In this document: positions 32,985-44,541 of the stretch, in pieces
Layout of the letters: every line of letters begins with the position of its first letter
How positions within the stretch are numbered: position 1 is the stretch's first letter
DNA from: Quercus robur
Taxonomy: Eukaryota; Streptophyta; Magnoliopsida; Fagales; Fagaceae
Reading direction: 5' to 3'
Length of the DNA stretch: 64,000 nucleotides
Assembly: GCF_932294415.1 (NCBI RefSeq)
Contig: NC_065536.1
Location: 58,765,854 to 58,829,853 of the forward strand
Notes under the pieces: generated by a model
The model's input: the letters and a program-made list of their open reading frames with translations, nothing else
What the model was told of the DNA's origin: nothing
Databases searched by the model: none
Translations under genes and position numbers: made by a program

Positions 32985-34795
32985 CATGTGAAATGAAATG
33001 GCTAATTGTTTTTAAAAAGTGGCTAAAGATGTACTTAGAGAATTTGAAGGATAAGGGTGGCTGACTAAGGAGGCTTGGTGATGGAATATGGAGGTTCAAA
33101 CAACAATTAGATTAAAGTGGTGAAGAGGGAGTTTAAAAATGTTGTCCAATAAGAGGCAAAATGTAAGGCTTATGATAAATTATATTGCAATTTGAAGATA
33201 AAGAGGAAGAAAAGAATATTTATAAACTTGCTAAACAATGGAAATGAAAGCAAGAAACTTAAATGGTGTCCAATGCATTAAAAATGAAGATCAAAGAGTG
33301 AAAGAGATGGAAAAGTTTTTCTTACAAACATTTTTATGAAAGCAATATGAAAGATTGGAGTGATTTGGGTAACCCAATGGAGGATAGAAACTATAAATTT
33401 GTTTGAAGAATTAGGATGAATGATGTAAGGGATACAATTAAAGAGGATGAAAATGGGAAAAGCTGGGGACCAAATGAAATCCCCATTGAAGTTTGGAAGT
33501 GCTTAGGTGATGTAGGATGTACACTGGTTCACAAGCTTTTTCAATAAGATCTTAACTACTCTAGTAAGTGGTGGAGAAGTACTTTAATATCTATTTACAA
33601 GAACAAAAAAGATATTCAAAACTGTATAAATTACCATGAAATTAAACTTATGAGCCACACTATGAAACTTTGAGAAAAAGTGATTGAACATAGATTAAGG
33701 CACGAAACAACAATATCAAATAATTAATTTGGTTTTATGCCAGGATAATCTACTATGCTAGTTGTTTTCTTACTTACATTTATTGGAAAAATATAAAGAG
33801 GTCTGTAAAGAGGTCAATGTCAAGAAAGAAGTTCATCTAAATTATATTAAAATGATTAAAGAAATGTATTATGCAGCTGTAACTAATATGAGAACTAGTG
33901 GAGACATTACTTCTCATCAAGGATCATCATTATGTCTATATCTTTTTGATGGATGGGCTCAATTTAAGAGAAAGTACTTTGGTTTATGCTTTTTACTAAT
34001 AATATAGTTTTAGTAGATGAATTTAAAAGTAGAGTTAATGCTAAGTTAGAAATTTGGAGAGATACTCTAGAATCTAAAGGCTTTTGATTATGTTAGGACT
34101 AGAATAGACTACATGAAATGAAAGTTTGGTAAATGTTGAAACAAAGATGAAAGGGCCATGTTACTGAATAATCAAGAGATACATAAGAATGATAGATTTG
34201 AATATCTTGGATTAATAATTCATAAAGATTGAGAGATCAAAGAGAATGTGAATCATAGAATAAGAGTAGGGTGGTTGAAGTGGAGAAGCGTATCAAGAAT
34301 ATTGCATGATCATAGAATACCTATCAAGTGAAAGGTAAAATTTTATTAAATTGCTATAAGACCAACTATGCTCTATGGTCCTAAATGTCGGGTTGTTAAG
34401 AAGGAAAAAATTCATAAAATGAGTATAGCTGAAATTAGAATGCTAAGATAAATAAATGGAAATACATGAAAATATAGAACTCAAGATGAGTAAAGCACCT
34501 TGAAGATAGGGGTGACCCTTATTAATGAAAAGACGAAAGAGAATCAGTTAAAATGATTCGGTCACAATTAGAGGAGAATGGTTAAATCATTAGTAAGAAA
34601 AAAGATAGAAGAAGACTAAAGATAACATTAACAGAAGTGGTTGAAAGGACATGCCTAATTAATAAAGTAACAAAGACAATGACTTCAGATAGAATAGAAT
34701 AAAGGGAAAAAATACATATGACCGATCCTAACTAAACTGTTGAGGATTTATAGTTGACCTCAAAAAATTTGGGGCTAAAGTTTTGTTATTGTTGA
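32985..34795 (+). pseudogene. RTE-type LINE reverse transcriptase remnant, unit 2
   Basis: Across several frames, pieces of an RTE-clade LINE protein appear in correct order. These are linker (VAKDVLREF, EAWWWNMEVQTTIRLK), LKRMKMGKAGGPNEIPIEVW (33430-33490), WRRSTLISIYKNKKDIQN (about 33570), INYHEIKLMSHTMKL (about 33630), FGFMPG (about 33731), an internal deletion, GDITSHQGSSLCLYLF (about 33900), then MLFTNNIVLVDEF (about 33988) and KLEIWRDTLESKGF. The catalytic box FADD is FTNN here. The 3' end carries a GTTATTGTTG tract as in RTE elements. No target duplication was found. It predates the segmental duplication, since unit 3 holds the same damaged copy. Confidence 0.8.
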
Positions 34796-34968
34796 GATAA
34801 CAAGTTGTAATTAGTACAACATAACTCTTACATGGACCAATCATTGATACCAGTCTTATTATACATATCATTTCAACAATTTTTTATAAAATTTTCTTTG
34901 TCACTAGTTATGGCAAGACGGGTTCTTTTACTTATATCAGACAAACTATACAATTTCCAAGTTTTAAC

Positions 34969-35942
34969 TAGGGGTGTGCAGTCAATCCGCCGATCTGCCG
35001 AAATTGACCCAACCTAACCTACCAGGTTGGGTTGGATTTTAGGAGATGGTGGATTGGGTTTGGTTGCCAATTTTTTTACAGTGGGTTGGGTTTGGTGCAG
35101 GCCAGCAGATTCAAATATACGCCTAACCCAACCCGACCTACCTATATTTAGTATTATTTACTCTTTTGGTTTGGTGACTATCAAAAAATTTATAAGATTA
35201 TAAATCTGCTTTTATTTGTGTTTTTGTGTGTGTGTGTGTGTGTATGTGTGTGTTGGTTTGATGTATTAATAAAATACTTTGTGTTAATTTGGTGCTATGA
35301 TCAAGTTTGATTAGTAAATCTGTTATTTGTGTTGGTAATCTTATAAATTTTCTATTCTAAATTTCTAATACATTTCTTTTGAAAATATATATATATTTTT
35401 TTTAAATCAACCCATGGGTCCAACCTGATCCACGTGAGTTAGGCTAGGTTGGATTGTGTTTTTTACATTGCGGCCATGGTGGATTAGATTAAAAAATGAT
35501 AAAGTTTAGTTACAAAATTGGCTGTAACCTTAAGCTACAACCTTACTTAATATCTTTTTATTGAAGGTGAATTTTGACAAATTCAACATTGGATTACATG
35601 TTTTTATTATATCTTCTATCCTTGCAAAATTTCTAGAAAATTTAAAATCAATAGCTATATCATCAATAAATTGTTTAAATTACAAGTTTTTGTAGTTTAA
35701 AATTAAACATAAAATATAAGCTTATAGATCATATAGTAAATAATATCCGATTGATACAAAATTTGACATGTATATTAGAAGCGTAAAGAACATGCAATTC
35801 AACGGTTAGATTTTCAAAATATATAATAATGTTTATTTTATTAAATAAGGTTGTAGCCTTGAATTACAATTAATTTTGTAACTAAACTTTGTCCATTAAA
35901 AAAACCCCTCAATGTGATCCAACCCAACTCATGCACACTCTA
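34969..35942. mobile_element. hAT-type non-autonomous transposon, 974 bp
   Basis: The ends TAGGGGTGTGCA and TGCACACTCTA form inverted repeats. The element is flanked by an exact 8-bp duplication GTTTTAAC (34961-34968 and 35943-35950), the hAT signature. The interior repeats words such as GGTTGGGTTGGATTT and has a (GT)n run near 35226-35250. No transposase is present. Confidence 0.85.
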
Positions 35943-35969
35943 GTTTTAACTTTAAAATGTCAAGTTATC

Positions 35970-36173
35970 TTTTTTTTTTTTTTTTTTTGACAAACGAGGG
36001 TGTCTAAATCTCCTTGCGTATTTGACTATTCCCTCGAGTTTGTGCAGTCCCCCCATCCCACATGCATCAGGTTATTACAGGGAGGAATTCTATGGTGAGG
36101 CCCCAAGATGTTGACAAGAGGTTTCGAACTTAAGATCTTATTGATATCAATTTATCTTTGCTACCAAGTTAAC
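35970..36173 (-). mobile_element. tRNA-derived SINE
   Basis: Read on the minus strand, an A-box-like ACTTGGTAGCAAAG near 36168 and a B-box-like AAGTTCGAAACC near 36130 are followed by about 140 bp and a poly-A tail of about 19 bases (poly-T on plus, 35970-35988). This is the layout of a plant SINE with an internal RNA polymerase III promoter. The exact 5' end and target duplication are uncertain. Confidence 0.68.
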
Positions 36174-36757
36174 AACTTTGATTCTTAAAAAAAAGAAAAT
36201 GTACAATTGTACATTTAAACGGCTAATCTTTTAAAAAAAATATGTCGGTAAAAATAAACTTATTTACACACTTTCTAAGTTCTGAATGTAAACTCATATC
36301 CCTTTATTGGTGCTGATTGATTAGTCTTGGAAAGATATAGGTTGCGGCCCCTTGTTGTGTATCACGTTCTACACTTCTAGTCTCATTAGCTGTCCCTAAC
36401 TACCGGAAAATTTGTCTCCTAGTCTCCTTTGCTGTCACTAACCACCGGAAAATTTGACCATGGTTTATTGTTTCAAATTACTTTTTTAGTGACTTTCTTT
36501 GAGTGATTAGTGATGATAAATGACATGTTGACCCGGGGAACAAAATTAGTGGCTGGGCTGGATGCTTTCAGAAATAGAAAAGAGAACCATTTATGCAAAA
36601 ATGAAAATATTAAAGCATATGTACGAGGAAAAAAGAGTGGCATTGGTAATTCATCATAAGCTAAAACAGTAAGGACTTTATAAAGGAATTCCCATTTAAA
36701 TACATTCCAATAGAACGAACCTAACAAAACAAATCCGCATGGCCATTCAGACAAAAA
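36174..36757. other. Intergenic DNA 3' of UGT gene, paralogous to 63075-63590
   Basis: No gene. Shared words with unit 3 include GTACATTTAAACGGCTAATC, AAAATTTGACCATGGTTTAT and AATTCCCATTTAAATACATT. Confidence 0.65.
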
Positions 36758-37398
36758 TGTTGTAAAATAGCGGAAGCTCAAATTATCAAGACAGGAATTT
36801 TGTGGTTCGGCAATAGTTTATATCCACAGGCGACGATAAACAAATTTCACTATAACAAATTTAATATAATACAAATTGGTGTAGAGGTATTCTCACAAAC
36901 TAAAATCCCAAATACACCCAAATAACTCTCTCACAAATACAAACCAAAGATTCAAAGGTTCACAAATACAAATACCAATATGAATTGCGCACAAACCAAA
37001 GAGAAAGCCACAAATCAAATCCAAAAGTTGCAACACACCAAGAGAGAGTAAATCACCAAACCGCAGAACCAAAACCAAGCGGCTACAAACACCTCTCACT
37101 ATTCCAAATTGCAACCCACAAATATCAAATAACCAAACAAGAGAGAGGCTCTTTTTCTCACACCACACACACTCTCAAATATGTCGCATAGCATTATGCT
37201 TATATAGGAGACTTATGTCGGCTAGCATATCAAAAACCAAGAAAGACTAGACTTCTTTTCCATGCATAAAAGAAGAATCACTTCTATTTCAAATAAAACT
37301 TAAAATCAAGTGATAGACAAGACTTTTAATAAAGCTTAATAACTTTAAGCAACAGTAACCCAAAAGTAATAAAATTCATTTATTATCCAAATCCAACA
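36758..37398 (-). mobile_element. Candidate solo LTR (641 bp), copia-like
   Basis: On the minus strand the segment begins TGTTGGATTTGG and ends TTTTACAACA, with a TATA box (CTCCTATATAAGC, near 37200) about 190 bp from its start and T/G-rich DNA after it, as in plant LTRs. Unit 3 lacks it. No 5-bp target duplication is visible (AAAAA versus AGGAG), and about 30 bp of extra DNA lies beyond the right end, so the boundary may be rearranged. Confidence 0.5.
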
Positions 37399-37599
37399 AG
37401 GAGTCGAACTCCTAATTCAAGCCATATTCTACAAAACACTAATAATTTATCTTATGCATTTGATATATGTATTAGTTTTCTTATAGTATGTGAACCTTAC
37501 ATACTATAAGAATTCTCATATTGTGAGAGACGATACATATATAAGATGTATGAGACACATTCTCCTCACTCATGTATATTAATACACTGTTAGAAAAGT

Positions 37600-39277
37600 T
37601 CATTGCCTATCCTTTTGTACCAAATGCTGAACAAATTCATTGATACGCTTGTCAGAGCTCCCTCCTTCACTGACTGCTTTCTTAGCCAACTCCATCCATT
37701 TACTAGCATTCTTCTTAATCTGCTGGCTCCCCTTTCCCTCCATCACTTCCTTCAAACACGTTACAAGTTCTTCTTTTCTCACAACTCCCTTATCATCCTC
37801 CTTGGCTCTTAGCCCCACACCCCAAATCTCCTCCACAAACTTTGCATCGGTCAATTGGTCAGCCCACTTTGGCACTCCCACCATAGGTACCCCAAGGCTC
37901 AACCCTTCAAGTATTGAGTTCCACCCACAATGTGTTACAAAGCAACCAATGGCTTGGTTTTCCAGCATTTCTAGTTGGTTGCACCATGTCACAATCAAAC
38001 CAATTTCTTTTGTCGAGTCCACAAACCCATCAGGCAATTTATCTTGGTCAGATTCTTTTACAACCCACAGGAAATGCAAGCCACTCTCCTTCAAGCCCCA
38101 TGCAATTTCTTCCATTTGTTCTAATGTCAAGGAGACCATGCTTCCAAAAGAGACATACACTACTGACTTAGGTGGCTTTGTTTCTAGCCATTTGATGCAA
38201 TCCTCAACAAGAGGTTCCCATAGACTTGCTCCATATCCTTTGTCATCTTCAATCCGACCATCCAAGTAAGCCGCTGGGACCATTGGTCCGATCAACTTTG
38301 CTGGCCAGAGCTTTGATATGCTTCTCGCTTCCTACTCAAACATAAAACACGAAATATTTTTGTTACAGTAAGTATATAATAAGAAAGGTGGTCATTTTAT
38401 GGTACACATTTTTTTTTTGGTAGGTAAATATAAAATATAAATTAAATTAGACAATATTCAATAGTAACTTCTGTACATTAAAAAAAAAGTATATACCGTA
38501 GAATTCTATTGAATGCTATGAAATTCTTTCATGCTGCTTCTATGCTAGTGAGAAGATTGAGTACAATGAATTGATGATAAAATATCTATAAGTTAACATG
38601 ATAATTAGATGATAATGGTGATGTTGGTCACATACCTCGGCTTCTAATTCTTCGAAAGTGTTACTAAATATCCAATCAGCCATGTCCAAGTTGGAAAATT
38701 GACTTAATTTCATTGCCAAGTATGCTGGATAACTTTCTGGCAACTTAAGAAAACTTGGTAGGTCAGGAAAGTTCAATGGAGGTAGGCCAGGAATGAGTAG
38801 TGGTGTAGTTTCAAGCTTCAATGGGAATGAAAGTTTACCATGGTGTATGAGACAGAATATGTGGGATACCGTGGCTGAATTGGTAAAGAATGGTGCTCCA
38901 TAAATGCCATGTTGCTTAGCAACATCAAGAGCCCATGGGAAAAATGAATCATACACAACACAACTCACAGGAGAACCAGAGTCTTGAAACTTTTGGATGA
39001 GTTCAGATAGAGTTCTTGAGCCATTGGCCTTGAATGACTTAAGGAACAAGTCCACGTTTTTTGCTTGTGCAAAGCCACTCTCATCAAACCCATCGGAGAT
39101 GGGCTCGACACCAACGTTTGCTGTACAAATGGACTTGAGAGTATAACGAGTTGTAGCTATTGTGGCCTTGACCCCTTTTGAGGATAAACGTTTTGCGAAT
39201 TGGAGGAGAGGGTTAATGTGACCCTGGCTTGGATATGGGAGCACCACAACGTGACCTCTATACTCTCTTTCCTCCAT
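37600..39277 (-). CDS. UGT74: UDP-glycosyltransferase, UGT74 type (457 aa, two exons)
   Basis: Exon 1 is 39277-38636 and exon 2 is 38331-37600; the phase-0 intron has GT (38635) and AG ends. The joined protein has 457 residues, full length for a plant family-1 UGT. Residues 9-23 hold HVVVLPYPSQGHINP with the catalytic H20, and D110 in VVYDSFF is the usual partner. The PSPG box spans residues 330-373, starting WCNQLEML, with HCGWNS and ending WADQ; the final Q is the glucose-preferring residue. Family members move glucose from UDP-glucose to small acceptors such as salicylate, auxins or other acids in the cytosol; the acceptor cannot be read from sequence. The start at 39277 is the first ATG before the conserved GHVVVLPYP. 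No breaks are seen. A second copy begins at 63807. Confidence 0.92.
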
Positions 39278-40375
39278 TTCTTTATGTTATAGTTGTTTCT
39301 CCTCAACTGTCCTTATTTATAGGCTAGAGAAAGTGAGAAACTTGTTTTATAGTAAATTTTATCCTAAAAAACTAGGATTGCAAACTTTTGACAAATTGTG
39401 GTTAGTGGAAAAAATGTGATGGATTCATATAAAAGTGTAATTACAATTGATTTACCACATATAATAATTGTAGTAAATGTTAAGATTATAGAATAACTCA
39501 TTTTACCCAATAATTAATTAGCTAGAATCATATTTATACTTTTTTTTTTATTATTATAAAGGATTCTGTTAATGAGTGTTTTTAAGACAATTATTTATAA
39601 ACTATTTTAGAAAAGTTTTGACACTACTTTTATGAGAAATATAAAAAGCCATCAAAACAATTAATTGTTTTTGTTTTTTTCCATAAAAAGTTTCTTAAAA
39701 TAATTTCTGAACTAATGCCCTAGGACATCCGTTAATATTTCTTTTTTTGATAAATAATTTGATTTTTTTATGTGAATAATTCAATATCTAGGAGAGGAGG
39801 ATTTGAATCTTATCTATGCTTCTTACCATATATCAAAACCGAAGTTTTGGACTTTTATTAAATTTTTTTTATATGAATGATGCCACTGTGCACATAAGAC
39901 ATGGAAGTTATTGTGTAAGGGCATTAATTGTTTTTCCTTACTATTTACTTGCTCATTTTGCATTCACATTAATTAATTTTCCTTTTTTTCCTCTTGCTTT
40001 ATTATTTGGAAATTATTGTGGAAGGGCATTAATTATTGGGAAATGTTATAGCAACTATTTTTAAAAACATTTTATTGAGAGAATGATAAAACAATAAATG
40101 TTGTTGACATCTCCCTGGGTGTGTGTGTTAAAAATACTTAGTATTCCAAAAAAAAAAAAAAAAATTTCCTCTAAAAATGATGTCACAACTTTCCTAAAGG
40201 GTTTGTTTGGTTGGGGAGATGGAAAGTGGGAGGATAGAAAATAATGAAAGGATGGAAAAGATTTAGTTTTCTCTCATGTGTGTTTGGTTGGAGAGATGGA
40301 AAAGTGGAGGGATGGAAAACTTGTTTGTTTGGATGAGAAGAAAAATGAGAGGATGGAAAATATAGTTGGTATAAA
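39278..40375. other. Upstream region of UGT gene and MITE-like remnants
   Basis: No gene. Within about 1.1 kb upstream of the UGT start there is a repeated word TGT(G/A)(T/G)AAGGGCATTAATT (near 39910 and 40015). From about 40196 a segment with GTTTGGTTGGGGAGATGG-like ends and GGATGGAAAA repeats resembles a TIR MITE interrupted by the solo LTR at 40381. Confidence 0.5.
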
Positions 40376-40380
40376 TTTAC

Positions 40381-40964
40381 TGTAGGGTCACGTTTTTTAG
40401 GCCAGGCCCAAGATGCTTGGGACCTTAGACTAGTGAGCCCGGTACAATGAATTTGTAGAGTGTGGGCCAAAGAGCTAGGTTTTAGTGTATGGACAATAGC
40501 AATCACGGTGTTCTTCATGGATCGAGTTTACCAGAGGGGATTGCTCCTCGGCACGATCCGGGGAGCTTTTTCTAGTGCCTCTAGTGTGATGGGGGGTTTC
40601 AGCCCCACCCTTCTGTCTCCTTCCCTTCCCTTTTTATAGTAGTTTTTCTTCTTTGAATAGGGTTCCTTGGGTAGGTACTTATCCCATCAGCCCTCCCCTT
40701 CAGTTGTTAGGAGTGGTTATAAAGGCAGAAAAGCATGGCTATGTCAGGCACAAGGCACTGAATGCAGTCATGACAGCTTTTCCCTTTGACATTTCCATTT
40801 TCTCCGCTGTCCCTTTCTGCTTTAGTACTTTTCCTGTTCCATGGAATGATTTGGAGTGTCACTACCATGCCGAGGAGGGGTTTTCCCGGAGGGGTTTTCC
40901 TTGGGCTGGGCCTTTGGCCCAACATAGACATTGACATTGGCCTACTGGTCTTTTATCCCCCACA
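40381..40964 (-). mobile_element. Solo LTR of a Ty3/gypsy relative, 584 bp
   Basis: It begins TGTAGGGTC and ends CCCCACA like the LTRs at 3270 and 17214. It has a perfect 5-bp target duplication TTTAC (40376-40380 and 40965-40969) and an imperfect stem-loop GCTCCTCGG ... CCGGGGAGC near 40546-40566. Only one LTR is present, so the internal part was lost by LTR recombination. Confidence 0.88.
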
Positions 40965-42769
40965 TTTACTTTTATACCCCTATTATTTAAAATATTATGT
41001 TTTTATTTTTAATTATATTACCCATAAACATATAAATATATTTATAAGCAAGTCAATCTAATTTTTTTAATTACATATTTTTTTTTGGAATATTACACAA
41101 ACTATTTCTTATAAAAAAAAACTCTATATACAAATTTAATAAATTTTTCACCTTACCTATTAAATAAAAAAGATTATATTTATAAAAAGAAACTGCTGCA
41201 CACACTTGCACGTATAGAAAAATAGAAACAAACAAAAACAAAACCCATTCAAATCAACCTTTCGTCTACCCTTGGTCCCATATGCAGTTCCAGTAACTAG
41301 AGCACAGAGAGGACATCAAAGGAATAAGAAACAAGATTTTGTGGGTGGTGAAGGTGACCTGTGAGATTTTGTGGGAGGCGATGTGAAATTTTGTGGGTGG
41401 TGAAGTCAATGGCATGAGATTTTGTGGGTGGCGAAGTCGACGGCATGAAATTTTGATGAATGGCGTAGGGCGACGGCGACTTGGCTAACCTTGACTCAAA
41501 TGGACAATCTAAGGGCGTATAGGCATCATTTCAGGATTGGAGCTTTTTCTCTCTTTTGTTTTCTTCCCGATTTGGGGAGATGAATTTTTGTGGGCCCAGG
41601 TGACTTGTTTTCTCCCCTATTTTTCCTCCCTTCAGTTTTCTCTGCTGAACCAAACGGAGGAAAATAACATTTTCCCCCCCATTTTCCTCCCTTGTTTTCC
41701 CTTGCATTTTCACCCGAACCAAACATAGTGAAAATGTCTTTTCATAAGAAGACCCGCTAGTATCGATTGTTGGAGGCGGAGACCCGCTTCCAACAATCAT
41801 TGACGTTGAGTCAACCAATTTTCAGGTTGGCCCGGAAGGTTTGGGCAAGTGGGTCAATTTGCAGGTCTAGTTGGACACCCTACGCCTAGACACTTAAAAA
41901 AAAAGTAATGATTATTACACACTTGTTTTTAACTTAAAAAAAAAAAAAAAATCATATATTAAACTATAAAATTAATATTTGAAAAAAAATAAAAATAAGA
42001 CCCACATCTGTTGTAGGCGGCCATTGAATGAAGTGAAGGAGGAAGGAAGTAAGGATAGCATAAAGGGGGAGAGGAATGAAGAAAGAAGAAGCAAATTTTA
42101 AAAAGAGAAAAAAAAATTAAGGAGACTTTGTATTAGATATGGATTAGAGCGAATTTCAAATTGGCATAGTTTAATTGATTTGCATACATGGGTGGGTTGT
42201 ATTTTGTGAAATTGTTATGATAAAAAGATGACAGTAGTGTATGTGGTTTCCCCCCCCCCCCCCCCCCCCCTCTTTTTTTATTTTAAGCAAATGTTGGAAG
42301 CAACTTATAATTTTTATTTATTAAAAATTGATAAATATCTTTAAAAAATTGTATTAAAAATTATGTTTATCCAAAAATTGATATGAATGGATTAAAATTG
42401 CCATGTAGGTGGTCCATAATTTCCACAATTCTTTTTTGGCGGTTTTTTTTTTTCTTTTATAAAATGACAATATTTATTGAAGAAGAAGAAGATTAGGAAG
42501 TAATTACACAATATTAATTGAATAATTTTTATTTAATCTATTAATTTATGTATTTTTTAAATCATTCTTCTTGCTTTTTTTAATTGAAATTAATTTTTCA
42601 AACATCATCACACATATGAGTATTTTAAAATAACTAATAATGAACACACGCATCATTAGGAACATCCACTGGTTGTAATTAAAAATTATGGGTTTTGAAT
42701 TTTTTGAAACTGATTTGGATTTTTATTTATTTCTATTTGAAGTCATAGTTAAAAACAAGTGTGTGTTAG

Positions 42770-42811
<42 letters not shown>

Positions 42812-43079
42812 CACACACACATGTACACAAAGTTGAGAGAAAATATAATTAGATTTTAATTGAATTCTCAATTTTACGCTATGTGTCCTATTTAATTTTT
42901 AATTTTGTGCCAAATGAATTATTGAGTGTAAAAATCAAAGAGTCCAAATCCAATTAGATTCTAAATTGGATTTCAATTGGAATTCAATTTTACACCATGC
43001 GTCTATCTAAATTTTTTATTTTTATGGCAAGTGAATTATTGGGTGCAAAAACTGAAGAGTCTAAAACTAATTAAATTCT

Positions 43080-43121
<42 letters not shown>

Positions 43122-43217
43122 GAGAAATCATTACATATTTTTAGAAATGTATGGTTTAAAAAAAGTGTAAACTAATACTAGTATAATTTAAATATTTTAA
43201 AAAAATTTTAATTGTAT

Positions 43218-43246
43218 TCATGCATATGCATGAGGCTACACACTAG
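43218..43246 (+). mobile_element. Helitron-like 3' terminus
   Basis: A palindromic hairpin TCATGCATATGCATGA is followed by GGCTACACA and CTAG, then T. This has the hairpin-spacer-CTRR-T order of Helitrons. The 5' end was not assigned. Confidence 0.4.
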
Positions 43247-44084
43247 TGTGTATGTCTATTGCCAAAAACTGAGAGAATATTCAATTAGATTTTAAATTGG
43301 ATTTTAATTAAAAAATGTGTAACTTTTACATTAGGTATAATTCGAAGAAAAATGTTATATCCACAACATTTTCACAACAAATCATACATGGTAAGTTATT
43401 ATTAGTTGTAATAGGTTGACAAAAAAATAATTTAATTTCTAAATTCAAATTAAAACCAATAACAACTTATTACTTATGATTTTTTTAAAGAGGAATCACT
43501 TATGATTTGTTGTGAAAGTGTTATTAGCACTTCTCATCATTTTTAATCCATATCTATATAATAATAATAATAATAATAATAATAGGTGAAGCTAAGAGAA
43601 ACTCAAATTAGAATTCCAAATTAGAGTTCCAATTTTGCGCTATGTGTCATAAATTATTTATTCTTAAAAAAATTTATTTCTTAATTTTAAAATAAAATGT
43701 AGGACCCCATCATAAATATTCATTCAAGTGAATTATTAAGTACAAAAATTAAAGAGTCTAAAATAAATGAATCGTTAAAAAAAAAAAAGTGCTTCACAAT
43801 AATCATTAAAAAAAAAATATGGACAATTTACATTTTATACATAATATTATCCTTACAAATTTTTTTAAAGGGTTAACAAAATATAAAAATGACTATCAAT
43901 AGTATTTAAATTATATATAAAAAAATTATATTTTTTTGAGAAGAAAGTAAGCGTAGTTTTATTAAAGATAAAAAACAAATTAAGACAACTCGGATTGGAA
44001 CACCTTGTCCAAATCCCTAGGTAGATCTTCTACCCAAACGTCAATATCTACAGTTGAAACTCCTAGCTAAACAATGAAGTGTTT

Positions 44085-44113
44085 CCATGTATATGCATGG
44101 AGTTACAAGCTAG
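44085..44113 (+). mobile_element. Helitron-like 3' terminus
   Basis: The hairpin CCATGTATATGCATGG is followed by AGTTACAAG and CTAG, then T. It is the same family as the minus-strand end at 3158. The 5' end was not assigned. Confidence 0.45.
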
Positions 44114-44178
44114 TATATATAATTATACCATACATATAACTCTAATTTGTAATAAATATTACTCATTAAAAATACACT

Positions 44179-44386
44179 TAGTGTGTGTTTGGCAAAAATT
44201 GTTTTTACCAACTTATTTTACTATTCAGCTTATTTTTACTACTATTTATAAGTCTTACTCCACTTTTTTGTACAATTAATGGGTCCCACTATACTATTTC
44301 AGTTAACTTTTATCTTTATCTACAATACTTTCAAATTTTTTTTTTCAACTTTAACAAAATAAACGAATTCCAAACATATCCTTAAT
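44179..44386. mobile_element. Tourist/Harbinger-type MITE upstream of STIPL copy 2
   Basis: It is flanked by TTA on both sides (44176-44178 and just after CATATCC), the Harbinger target duplication. The ends GTGTGTGTTTGGCA and GAATTCCAAACATATCC are inverted repeats. It belongs to the same family as 12083-12247 but in the opposite orientation. It ends about 155 bp before the ATG at 44542. Confidence 0.68.
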
Positions 44387-44541
44387 ATATACCTTTCCCT
44401 AAATTAGATTTTAGATCAGCTAAACATCCAACGAAACCGACTTTACTTTTTTTTTTCTTTTTTTAATTAGGCTTAACAGCTTAACCGACTTACTTTACGT
44501 ATGTATATCATAGCGTAGAGTGTTTATGTTTGAGTTTGTTG

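Larger units (their letters stand above)
40970..44178. other. AT-rich intergenic DNA with minisatellite, hairpin and Helitron-like ends
   Basis: No gene. About 41335-41465 holds four imperfect copies of a unit around GATTTTGTGGGTGGTGAAGTC. About 41765-41798 is a 34-nt near-perfect inverted repeat (GATTGTTGGAGGCGG and its inverse). A poly-C run lies at 42248-42270. (TA)n runs lie near 42773-42801 and 43082-43119, and an (ATA)n run near 43556-43585. Helitron-like 3' ends are listed separately. The segment 43585-43940 is an inverted copy of 2790-3165. Confidence 0.6.

Noticed and set aside
37640..38269. Long open frame on the plus strand opposite UGT exon 2
   Set aside because: It is a shadow of the UGT74 coding sequence with no recognisable domain.
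44530..44541. Earlier non-ATG start (TTG) for STIPL copy 2
   Set aside because: Plant genes normally start at ATG; the first in-frame ATG is 44542 and the four extra codons match nothing in copy 1.
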